From: Sphingobium yanoikuyae | GTDB taxonomy: Bacteria; Pseudomonadota; Alphaproteobacteria; Sphingomonadales; Sphingomonadaceae | Length of the DNA: 64,000 bases | NCBI RefSeq assembly: GCF_013001025.1 | Contig: NZ_CP053021.1 | Location: 2,001,501-2,065,500 of the forward strand | Reading direction: 5' to 3' | In this document: piece by piece, positions 45,818-53,791 of the stretch | How positions within the stretch are numbered: the first letter of the stretch is position 1 | How the letters are laid out: each line of letters opens with the position of its first letter | The notes under the pieces: model-generated | Seen by the model: only the letters and a program-made list of their open reading frames with translations | Databases searched by the model: none | What the model was told of the DNA's origin: nothing | Made by a program: the position numbers and the translations under genes

Positions 45818-47164
45818 TTACTTCAGCAACACCAGCTCTTCGGCCATGCTGGGGTGCAGCGCCACGGTATCGTCGAAATCCTGCTTGGTGAGTCCCGCCT
45901 TCACCGCGACGGCAGCTGCCTGCAGGATTTCCGGCGCATCCGGGCCGATCATGTGCAGGCCCACCACCTTGTTAGTGGTCGCGTCCACGACCATCTTATA
46001 GAGCGCCCGCTCGTCGCGCCCGGCCAACACATTCTTCATCGGTCGGAAGTCGGAGGTGTAGACCTTCACGGTGCCATATTTATTCTTGGCCTGCGCTTCG
46101 GTCAGGCCGACGCCGGCCAGCGGCGGATGGCTGAACACGGCCGAGGGCACACAGCTATAGTCGACGGTGCGCGGATTGTTACCGAACACAGTGTCGGCAA
46201 AGGCATGGCCCTCGCGGATCGCCACCGGGGTCAGTTGCAGCCGATCGGTGACGTCGCCCACCGCATAGATGCTCTCGCAGCTGGTGCGGCTATATTCATC
46301 GACCTTGATCGCGCCCTTATCGTCAATCTCGATGCCGGCATTCTCCAGCCCCAGCCCGTCGGTGTGCGGGCGGCGGCCGGTAGCGAACAGCACGATATCG
46401 GCCGCGACCGGATCGCCATTCCTGAAGTGGACGCACAAGGTGCCATCCTCCTTCTTCTCGATCTTCTCCATCTGCGCGTTGAAGCGGAAATTAATCCCCT
46501 TCATCGTCGAAATCTGGAGCAGGCGGTCGCGGATCTGCTCGTCATAGCCGCGCAGCAGCGTGCCACCCCGGTTGACCATCGTCACATGGCTGCCGAATTG
46601 ATGGAAGATGCCGGCAAATTCATTGGCGATATAACCGCCGCCAACGATCACGATACGCTTGGGGCATTCGTCCAGGTGGAACACCTCGTTGGAGGTGATG
46701 CCATGTTCGGCGCCCTCCACCTCCGGGATCAGCGGCCAGGCACCGGTCGCGACCAGGATGACCTTGGCCGTCACCTCGCGCCCGCTGGCGAGCTTCACGC
46801 TATGCGGCCCGGTTACCGTCACCCGTTCGGCAATCAGTTCAACCTTATGGCTGTTGAGCGTGTTGGTGTAGAGCCCTTCGAGCCGGTCGACATCGGCCAG
46901 CACATTGTCGCGCAGCGTCGCCCATTCAAAGCCGCAGTCCGGCACATTCCAGCCGAAGCGGCGGGCGTCCTTCAGATCCTCGGCGAAATGCGCGCCATAG
47001 ATGAGCAGCTTCTTGGGCACGCAGCCGCGGATGACGCAGGTGCCGCCAACGCGAAATTCCTCGGCCACCGCGACCTTGGCGCCATGCGCGGCGGCGACGC
47101 GCGACGCGCGCACCCCGCCCGATCCCGCGCCGATGACGAAAAGGTCGAAATCATAATCGCTCAT
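45818..47164 (-). CDS. gor: Glutathione-disulfide reductase
   Basis: 448 residues. FAD enzyme that regenerates reduced glutathione with NADPH. The first Rossmann motif is IGAGSGGVRA, the redox pair is Cys 43 and Cys 48 in GGTCVIRGCVPKK, the second is GGGYIANEFAGIF, and the C-terminal active-site His lies in the ALHPSMAEELV block. NADPH preference is suggested by the Arg-bearing segment after the second Rossmann motif. Start ATG 47164 (MSDYDFD) fits the family; an upstream reading would add seven residues. The gene is bracketed by family A repeats. Confidence 0.95.
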   Translation of the reverse strand: MSDYDFDLFVIGAGSGGVRASRVAAAHGAKVAVAEEFRVGGTCVIRGCVPKKLLIYGAHFAEDLKDARRFGWNVPDCGFEWATLRDNVLADVDRLEGLYTNTLNSHKVELIAERVTVTGPHSVKLASGREVTAKVILVATGAWPLIPEVEGAEHGITSNEVFHLDECPKRIVIVGGGYIANEFAGIFHQFGSHVTMVNRGGTLLRGYDEQIRDRLLQISTMKGINFRFNAQMEKIEKKEDGTLCVHFRNGDPVAADIVLFATGRRPHTDGLGLENAGIEIDDKGAIKVDEYSRTSCESIYAVGDVTDRLQLTPVAIREGHAFADTVFGNNPRTVDYSCVPSAVFSHPPLAGVGLTEAQAKNKYGTVKVYTSDFRPMKNVLAGRDERALYKMVVDATTNKVVGLHMIGPDAPEILQAAAVAVKAGLTKQDFDDTVALHPSMAEELVLLK

Positions 47165-47249
47165 GCCAGTCTCCGCTCGGCGCACTATCTTGGCGGCGGA
47201 TATGGCGGCTGGACCGCACAGTTACAAATGGGAATTTTTGCTGCAACTT

Positions 47250-47304
47250 CCGTTCGCTTCGAGCCTGTCGAGAAGCATTTCCCGACATCGCCCGAAACGA
47301 ACGG
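47250..47304. repeat. Dispersed palindromic repeat, family A, copy 3 (short)
   Basis: Begins CCGTTCGCTTCGAGC and ends CGAAACGAACGG. It keeps the family A ends but has a reduced middle (CTGTCGAGAAGC). It lies between the pgi stop and the gor start. Confidence 0.75.
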
Positions 47305-47315
47305 TCGTTATTGCC

Positions 47316-48815
47316 TTATTCGCCCAAAGCGATCTCGATCAGCGCCATGGTCGAGGGGTCGAAGCCGGTCGGGCCATTGGCCTCGATCGACTTGGCGATC
47401 TCCTTGCCCAGTTCGACGCCGAACTGGTCATAGGGATTGATCCCCATCAGCACGGCATTGGCGAAGGTGCGATGCTCGTAAAAGGCGATCAGCGCGCCCA
47501 GCGCCTCCGGGTTCACATCATCCATCAGGATGGTGGTCGACGGGCGGTTACCGGCATAGGCACGGGCCGGATCTTCATTGTCCTTGCCGCGCATCAGCGC
47601 CGCGCCTTGGGCGAAGCAGTTGACCAGCAGCGCACGATGATGCGCCGGGTCGAGCGCATTGCCCGGTTCGATCGAGGCGATGAACTCGACCGGGGTCAGG
47701 ATCGTGCCCTGATGCAGCAGCTGGAACACCGCATGCTGCGCATCGGTGCCGACGCCGCCCCAGGTGATCGGAGCAGTCGGCCCATCCACCGGCGAGCCGT
47801 CCAGCTTCACCGACTTGCCATTGCTCTCCATCTCCAGCTGCTGGAGATAGGAGGGCAGCAGTGCCAGCCGCTCGTCATAGGCGAACAGGGCGCGGGTCTC
47901 GCAGCCCAGCACGCGGGCATAATATTGATCGACGAAGGCGGCGATCAGCGGGATATTCTCGCGCGGATCGGTCAGCTGGAAATGGCGGTCCATCGCCGCA
48001 GCGCCCTCCAGCAGGCTTTCGAACGCGTCCCAGCCCAGCGCCAGTGCGGCGGGGAAGCCGATCGACGACCAGAGCGAATAGCGGCCGCCGACGCTTTCAG
48101 GGAAGGGCAGGATGCGGGTCTCATCGACGCCCCATTCCATCGCCTTTTCCGGCGCGGCGGTAAGCGCAATGATCTTGCCATAAGGGTCTTCGACACCGGC
48201 CTCGACCATCCAGTTGATCGCGCTCGCTGCGTTCAGCATGGTTTCGCTGGTGGTGAACGTCTTGGACGCGATCGCGATCAGCGTGGCGTCGGGGTCGAAC
48301 GCATCCATCGCCTTTTCCAGCGCCGTGCCATCGACATTGGAGACGATCGCGACATCATAGCGCATGCCGTCGCCGCCCAGCGCATCGACGATCAGGTCGG
48401 GGCCGAGCGCCGAGCCGCCGATGCCGATATGCAGAATGTGCCGGATCGGGCCGAGCGCCTCTGCCTCGATCGCATCGATCAGCGCGCGGGTGCGATTGTG
48501 CAGCGCCTTGGCCAGCGCCACGCTGTCGGCATTGCCGACGCCGCGCTGCGCGGTGTGCTCGGCGGCGCGCCCTTCGGTATTGTTGACCGCCTCGCCTGCA
48601 AACAGCGCTTCGCGCCGGCCGGTGAAATCCTGTTCCTGCGCCAGCTTCAGGAAGCCGTCGACCAGATCGTCGGTCAGATGCGTCTTGGACCAGTCGAAGC
48701 GCAGCGGCCCGTGGCTCAGCACCAGCTTGGACAGGCGGTCGGGATCACTCTCGAAGATGGTCTTGAGTTCAGCTTGAGGCAGGGCGGCAAGGGCCGCCAG
48801 TGCGGGACTGGACAT
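47316..48815 (-). CDS. pgi: Glucose-6-phosphate isomerase
   Basis: 499 residues. Interconverts glucose- and fructose-6-phosphate. Signatures are ILHIGIGGSALGP, SKTFTTSETMLNA, and GVGTDAQHAVFQLLHQG. The C-terminal substrate block INPYDQFGVELGK closes the family pattern. The start at 48815 (MSSPALAAL) has GAGGA ahead; the 180-base longer reading begins with a Cys- and Arg-rich stretch unlike any pgi and is rejected. It shares a 189-base divergent region with lepB. Confidence 0.95.
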   Translation of the reverse strand: MSSPALAALAALPQAELKTIFESDPDRLSKLVLSHGPLRFDWSKTHLTDDLVDGFLKLAQEQDFTGRREALFAGEAVNNTEGRAAEHTAQRGVGNADSVALAKALHNRTRALIDAIEAEALGPIRHILHIGIGGSALGPDLIVDALGGDGMRYDVAIVSNVDGTALEKAMDAFDPDATLIAIASKTFTTSETMLNAASAINWMVEAGVEDPYGKIIALTAAPEKAMEWGVDETRILPFPESVGGRYSLWSSIGFPAALALGWDAFESLLEGAAAMDRHFQLTDPRENIPLIAAFVDQYYARVLGCETRALFAYDERLALLPSYLQQLEMESNGKSVKLDGSPVDGPTAPITWGGVGTDAQHAVFQLLHQGTILTPVEFIASIEPGNALDPAHHRALLVNCFAQGAALMRGKDNEDPARAYAGNRPSTTILMDDVNPEALGALIAFYEHRTFANAVLMGINPYDQFGVELGKEIAKSIEANGPTGFDPSTMALIEIALGE

Positions 48816-49004
48816 GCGGGAGATCCTCTTGGTCGTTGGTCGATATCGACGCTGCACCGGTCGATTCTTCCTCTCCTTATCCAAAAGCGGCACGCATTGC
48901 ATCGTCCACGCGCTTGACGCGGCGCGGGCGACCCCGCAAAAGCCGCGACAGGCCGCAGTGACACGTCGCAGCGCGGCACGATCTTGAAGGAACATTAGGC
49001 AGAC

Positions 49005-49829
49005 ATGAGCGCAAAATCGGAAACGCGGGACTTCATCTGGTTCCTCGCCAAGCTGGCGGTGTTCGTCTTCGTCCTGCGCAGCTTCATCGTCTCCCCCTTC
49101 AACATCCCCTCGGAATCGATGCAGCCGCGCCTCTTGATCGGCGACTATCTGCTGGTCGCCAAATGGCCCTATGGCTATTCGCGCTATTCGCTGCCCTTCT
49201 CAGTGCCGCTGATCCCCGGCCGCATCTTCGCCTCGACGCCGCAGCGCGGCGACGTGGTGGTGTTCAAGGCGCCGCCGAGCCAGAAGAACGACTATATCAA
49301 GCGGGTGATCGGCCTGCCGGGCGACATGATCTCGGTCCGCGGCGGCACCGTCTATCTGAATGGCCAGGCGATCCCGAAGCAGAAGGTCGCCGACCTCGTC
49401 ATTCCGGTGACGCCGAACATGGAAGATGCCGCACAGAAGGAAGGCAGCCCCTCCGCCTGCTATCGCCCCGAATTCGAACAGGCCGCACCGGGCGGTGGCA
49501 AGCAGTGCCGCTATCCCCAGTATCGTGAGACGCTTCCGGGCGGGAAAAGCTATAACGTCCTCGACCTGGTGCCCGATGGCGCCGCCGATGATCGTGACAC
49601 CGTGCTGGTGCCGCAAGGCCATCTCTTCATGATGGGCGACAATCGCGATCGCAGCGCCGACAGCCGCTTCCCGGCGGTCGAAGGCGGCGGCATCGGCCTC
49701 GTCCCCGAGGAAAATCTGGTCGGCAAGGCGCTCGTCTCCGTCTTCTCGACCGACGGCAGCGCCAACTGGTTGCTGCCCTGGACCTGGTTCACCGCCGCAC
49801 GCTGGAGCCGGATCGGGGAAGGCTTTTGA
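49005..49829 (+). CDS. lepB: Signal peptidase I
   Basis: 274 residues. One N-terminal helix (about 9-28) anchors the enzyme, and the catalytic Ser (38, in PSESMQP) and Lys (99, in YIKRVIGLPGD) are visible. The conserved MGDNRDRSADSR block is also present. A proline- and cysteine-bearing insert of about 60 residues (about 130-190) is normal for this lineage. The stop TGA and the rnc ATG share one base (TGATG), so lepB-rnc are coupled, and era follows in the usual order. Confidence 0.96.
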   Translation: MSAKSETRDFIWFLAKLAVFVFVLRSFIVSPFNIPSESMQPRLLIGDYLLVAKWPYGYSRYSLPFSVPLIPGRIFASTPQRGDVVVFKAPPSQKNDYIKRVIGLPGDMISVRGGTVYLNGQAIPKQKVADLVIPVTPNMEDAAQKEGSPSACYRPEFEQAAPGGGKQCRYPQYRETLPGGKSYNVLDLVPDGAADDRDTVLVPQGHLFMMGDNRDRSADSRFPAVEGGGIGLVPEENLVGKALVSVFSTDGSANWLLPWTWFTAARWSRIGEGF

Positions 49830-50509
49830 TGGTGGCTTCGCACAGGCCTGATACCGCAGCCTGGCTGATCGCGCTGATCGGCCGCGCGCCGATCAACCCC
49901 GCCGCCTTCGAACAGGCGCTGACCCATGGCAGCGCCAAGGCGGAAAATTACGAGCGGCTGGAATTTCTAGGCGACCGCATCCTGGGGCTACTGATCGCCG
50001 AATGGCTCTACGCCCGCTTCCCGGCCGAACCGGAAGGCAAGCTGTCGCGCAGGTTCAACGCGCTGGTCTCGGGCGAAACCTGCGCGCAGGTGGCCCGCGC
50101 TGCCGGCGTGCCGCCCCATCTGGTGCTGGGCAAGCAGGCGCGCGATGATGGCGCCGCCGACAGCGACAATGTGCTGGGCGACGTGATGGAGGCGCTGATC
50201 GGCGCCCTCTATCTGGAGGCCGGACTGGACGAGGCGCGCACATTGGTTCGCCGCCTGTGGGGCGACCGGGTCGACACCCAGACCGCCGCGCCGCGCCACC
50301 CCAAATCGGCGCTGCAGGAATGGGCCGCGTCGAACAAGCGCAAGCCGCCCGAATATGTGATGACGGACCGGTCGGGGCCGCACCATGCGCTGCGCTTCAC
50401 CGTCACCGTCTCGATCAAGGGCGCAGGCGAGGCGAGCGCCACCGGCGGCTCCAAGCAGGAAGCCGAGACGGCCGCCGCGAAAGCCCTGCTGGAGCAATTG
50501 GCGGGCTAA
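49829..50509 (+). CDS. rnc: Ribonuclease III
   Basis: 226 residues. Double-strand RNA endonuclease for rRNA and mRNA processing. The catalytic signature ERLEFLGDRIL (about 42-52) with Glu 44 and Asp 49, the second metal site in GDVMEALIGALY, and a C-terminal dsRNA-binding domain (about 155-226, with HPKSALQEWA and GGSKQEAETAAAKALLEQL) are all seen. The start at 49829 overlaps the lepB stop by one base; a TTG three bases earlier is also in frame. Confidence 0.96.
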   Translation: MVASHRPDTAAWLIALIGRAPINPAAFEQALTHGSAKAENYERLEFLGDRILGLLIAEWLYARFPAEPEGKLSRRFNALVSGETCAQVARAAGVPPHLVLGKQARDDGAADSDNVLGDVMEALIGALYLEAGLDEARTLVRRLWGDRVDTQTAAPRHPKSALQEWAASNKRKPPEYVMTDRSGPHHALRFTVTVSIKGAGEASATGGSKQEAETAAAKALLEQLAG

Positions 50510-50582
50510 GCCTGTCCCCAACATTCATTTTGGTTTAGGAAGACGTCTCCGCGCATTGGCGTGGAGCGAACGGAGCATGTGA

Positions 50583-51491
50583 TTGACCATCGAGTTTGAA
50601 AATCAGCGCTGTGGCGTCATCGCCATCGTCGGCGCCCCCAATGCCGGCAAGTCGACGCTGGTCAATGCACTTGTCGGGCAGAAGGTGGCGATCACCAGCC
50701 CCAAGGCGCAGACCACGCGCACCCGCGTCATGGGCGTCGCGATCGAGGGCGACGCGCAGATGGTGCTGGTCGACACGCCCGGCATTTTCGCGCCGCGTCG
50801 CCGCCTCGATCGCGCGATGGTGCAGGCCGCCTGGGGCGGCGCGCAGGGCGCCGACCTGATCGTCCTGCTGGTCGATGGCAAGGCGGGCCTTGGCGCCAAG
50901 ATGGAGCCGATCATCGCTGCGCTGAAAGCCCGGCCGGAACGCAAATGGCTGGTGCTCAACAAGGTCGACATCGCGATCAAGGAGAAGCTGCTGGTCCATA
51001 CCCAGCGCCTCTATGAGGAGCTGGAATTCGAAGAGTCCTTCTTCGTCTCTGCCGCGACCGGCGACGGCCTGGCCGAACTCAAGACCGCCTTTGCGAACGC
51101 CATGCCCGAAGGGCCGTGGCACTTCCCCGAGGATCAGGTGTCGGACGCGACCGACCGCATGCTCGCAGCCGAAATCACCCGCGAGCAGCTTTATCACCAG
51201 CTCCACGCCGAACTTCCCTATGCCGCTGCGGTCGATACCGAGCAGTATAAGGAGCGCGACGACGGTTCGGTCGAAATTCACCAGCAGATCCTGGTCGGCC
51301 GCTCCAGCCAGCGCGCGATCGTGCTGGGCAAGGGTGGCCAGCGCCTCAAGGAAATCGGGTCCAAGGCGCGCGCCGAACTGGCCAACCTCCTGGGCGTCAA
51401 GGTCCATCTCTACCTCCACGTCAAGGTGAAGGAAGACTGGGAAGAAGACCGCTTCATCTATCGCGACATCGGCCTCGACTGGGTCGACTGA
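50583..51491 (+). CDS. era: GTPase Era
   Basis: 302 residues. Ribosome-assembly GTPase acting on the 3' end of 16S rRNA. G1 is GAPNAGKST, G3 is DTPGIF, G4 is NKVD, and the C-terminal KH domain has the GKGGQRLKEIG loop. The start codon is TTG at 50583 with GGAG six bases ahead, giving MTIEFENQRCGV. It follows rnc after 73 bases. Confidence 0.95.
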   Translation: MTIEFENQRCGVIAIVGAPNAGKSTLVNALVGQKVAITSPKAQTTRTRVMGVAIEGDAQMVLVDTPGIFAPRRRLDRAMVQAAWGGAQGADLIVLLVDGKAGLGAKMEPIIAALKARPERKWLVLNKVDIAIKEKLLVHTQRLYEELEFEESFFVSAATGDGLAELKTAFANAMPEGPWHFPEDQVSDATDRMLAAEITREQLYHQLHAELPYAAAVDTEQYKERDDGSVEIHQQILVGRSSQRAIVLGKGGQRLKEIGSKARAELANLLGVKVHLYLHVKVKEDWEEDRFIYRDIGLDWVD

Positions 51492-51544
51492 TCCACTTCG
51501 CTGCACAAGCGAAACATAATCACCATCCCGGTCGTTGAGCCTTC

Positions 51545-53044
51545 ATGCTCAAGACCATCATGGTGGCCACGCGGGATCGCGCACGACTGGCCGAGATTAC
51601 CAGCGTCGCGACCCGCTTCGGCCTGGACATGCTGCTCGCCCGGCTGGGGCTGGCGAAAGGCGATGACAGTGCCGCCGCCGATCCGCCCGACCTGCCCCGC
51701 CGCACCCGGCAGGCGATGGAGGCGCTCGGCCCGACCTATGTGAAGCTCGGCCAGATCCTCGCCACCCGGCAGGATCTGTTGCCCGAGGCGTGGATCGCCG
51801 AATTCGGCAAACTGCACAGCGACGCGCCCACCCTGCCCTTCGATCAGCTTCGCCCACGCCTCGAAGCGGTGCTGGGCGAACCGGTCGAAACCGCTTTCGC
51901 CCGCTTCGACACGGCCCCGCTCGCCGCCGCCTCGATGGCGCAGGTCCATCGCGCGACCCTGACCGACGGGCAGGAGGTGGTGGTCAAGATCCGTCGCCCC
52001 GGCATCCGCAAGGCGATGGAGGCGGACCTGCGCCTCATCACCCATCTGGCCGGCATCGTCGAAGCGAGCAGCCGCGAGGCGCGCCGTTTCCAACCGCAGG
52101 CGCTGGTGCAGCAATTGCTCGACACCGTGCTGGAGGAACTGGATTTCACCCAGGAAGGTCGCAATGCCGACCGGCTGCGCGAAGACCTGGCTGACAACCC
52201 GGCCGTGGTCATCCCGGCGATCCACTGGACCTATTGCGCGGAAACCGTGCTGGTCATGGACTATATCGACGGTGTGCCGCCGCGCGACGGCGACACCTTG
52301 CGCGCTGCCGGCATCGATCCGGTCGCGATCGCCGACCTTGGCGCGGCGCTGGTGCTCGACATGGTGCTGGTCCACGGCCGCTTCCATGGCGATCCGCATC
52401 CCGGCAACCTCCTCTGCCTGCCGGGCGACCGGCTCGCCCTGCTCGACCTGGGCCTGATCGGCCATGTCAGCGCGCGGCGGCGGCAGGAATTCCTGTCCTT
52501 CATCCTCTCGCTGCGCTCCGGCGACGCCCGCACCTTGGCCGACACGCTGTTGGTCTGGTCAAAGGCCAGTGCGCCAGGTCCCGGCCGGGTGCTGGACGCC
52601 GCCGAGCAATTGGTCGCCCGCCACGGCAGCGGCCCGCTGGTCCTCACCCGCATGGTCGCCGACTTCTTTCCGCTGCTACGCAAGGAGGGGCTGGTGCTGC
52701 CGCCCGACCTCGCCCTCATCTTCAAGGCGCTGATCACGATGGACGGGGTGCTGGGCGCGATCCAGCCCGGCTTCGACCTGTCGCAGGCGCTGCAAAAGGC
52801 GCGCGGCCGGCTGGTGATGAACCAGGTCGCTGCGGCCCATGCCCCGGAAAAGACCGTTGCCCTGCTGCTCGAACTCTCGCGCATCGCCGACGACGCCCCG
52901 CGCCTGTTGCGCGCGCTGACCCGCCGGCTAGAGGCAGACACGACGCCCGCCACCCCGTCCCCATCGGACCAAGGCAGCAAATGGATCGCCGCCGCCATCC
53001 TCGCCGCCGGCGCCCTGATCGCTGCCGCCCACCATTTCGGCTAG
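51545..53044 (+). CDS. ABC1/UbiB-family atypical kinase-like protein
   Basis: 499 residues. The ABC1/ADCK core is present: KLGQILATRQDLLP (the KxGQ helix region), LAAASMAQVHRA (the alanine-rich loop), VVKIRRPG (lysine), HGDPHPGN and LLDLGLIGH. The C-terminus has one hydrophobic helix (about 478-497). UbiB members assist ubiquinone synthesis. This one shows a shorter, different N-terminus, and no ubi genes are near it, so it may be a second family member rather than UbiB. It follows era after 53 bases. Confidence 0.85.
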   Translation: MLKTIMVATRDRARLAEITSVATRFGLDMLLARLGLAKGDDSAAADPPDLPRRTRQAMEALGPTYVKLGQILATRQDLLPEAWIAEFGKLHSDAPTLPFDQLRPRLEAVLGEPVETAFARFDTAPLAAASMAQVHRATLTDGQEVVVKIRRPGIRKAMEADLRLITHLAGIVEASSREARRFQPQALVQQLLDTVLEELDFTQEGRNADRLREDLADNPAVVIPAIHWTYCAETVLVMDYIDGVPPRDGDTLRAAGIDPVAIADLGAALVLDMVLVHGRFHGDPHPGNLLCLPGDRLALLDLGLIGHVSARRRQEFLSFILSLRSGDARTLADTLLVWSKASAPGPGRVLDAAEQLVARHGSGPLVLTRMVADFFPLLRKEGLVLPPDLALIFKALITMDGVLGAIQPGFDLSQALQKARGRLVMNQVAAAHAPEKTVALLLELSRIADDAPRLLRALTRRLEADTTPATPSPSDQGSKWIAAAILAAGALIAAAHHFG

Positions 53045-53101
53045 CCTATCGCCTATTTTTATCCGCGCAGCAGCGAGACAAGCGAGAAGCCGGCCAGCCG
53101 A

Positions 53102-53791
53102 TCAATTGGCCGGCGCTTCATTTTCCGCGATGATCGACAGGGCAAAGTCGCGCGACCGCTTTACCAACGTGCGGACCGTGTCCGGCCCGTCATAGCCTTC
53201 ATAGGTGGCGACAAGGATCGCCTTGCTCGCCGCCGTCGTCAGGCAACCGCCAACGCCGATCGCCACCTGAGCCTGCTGGGTCTGCATCGTCATCGATCCG
53301 CCGATGATGGCGCAGCTATCGTCCATTCCCATCGGCACGACCTTGCCGCTGGTCTGGGTCTTGGCACCGAACAGCGTCTCCATCCCCTTGTCGATGGCCA
53401 CATTGCTATCGTCCTTGTCCAGAAACGCCTTGAACGCCGGCGTGTCGAACTCCGCTTCCATGAGCTTCAGGAACTGGTCCCGCTCCAGCGTCGCCATCAG
53501 TGCCGCGACCGGCGCCTTGACAAGGATATAGCGATCCAGCTTCGTCAACGTCGCCTCGCAGGCAAAGAGGGTCAGGACCGTGACATTCTGCGTGTCCATG
53601 GTCGCCATCATCTGCGCCAGCGACGCCATCGGCCCCTTGGGCGGGCAATAGCCCTCCGGCACGGTCCAGTGCAGTTCCTTGTCGCCGACCTGGAAGCGCA
53701 CGACCTCCGGTTCGGCGGCCAGCGCGGGGCTGGCCGCCGACAGAAGCAGGGCGACGATGGCGAAGGCCCGCCCCGCCATGGCGCCGATCAT
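53102..53791 (-). CDS. Secreted protein of unknown function, coupled to topA
   Basis: 229 residues, not recognised. A signal peptide (about 1-26, ending ALAA) is followed by a soluble, mixed alpha/beta sequence with four cysteines (EGYCPP, LFACEATL, DDSCAIIGG, GVGGCLTTAA), enough for two disulphides. Its start overlaps the topA stop by four bases (ATGA), so it is translated with topA. The second ATG at 53779 gives an equally good signal peptide. Function cannot be told; the tie to topA may only be an expression link. Confidence 0.75.
   Translation of the reverse strand: MIGAMAGRAFAIVALLLSAASPALAAEPEVVRFQVGDKELHWTVPEGYCPPKGPMASLAQMMATMDTQNVTVLTLFACEATLTKLDRYILVKAPVAALMATLERDQFLKLMEAEFDTPAFKAFLDKDDSNVAIDKGMETLFGAKTQTSGKVVPMGMDDSCAIIGGSMTMQTQQAQVAIGVGGCLTTAASKAILVATYEGYDGPDTVRTLVKRSRDFALSIIAENEAPAN

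Noticed and set aside
48816..48995. Sixty-residue extension of pgi
   Set aside because: Cys- and Arg-rich, unlike any pgi, and the start at 48815 has a good ribosome site.
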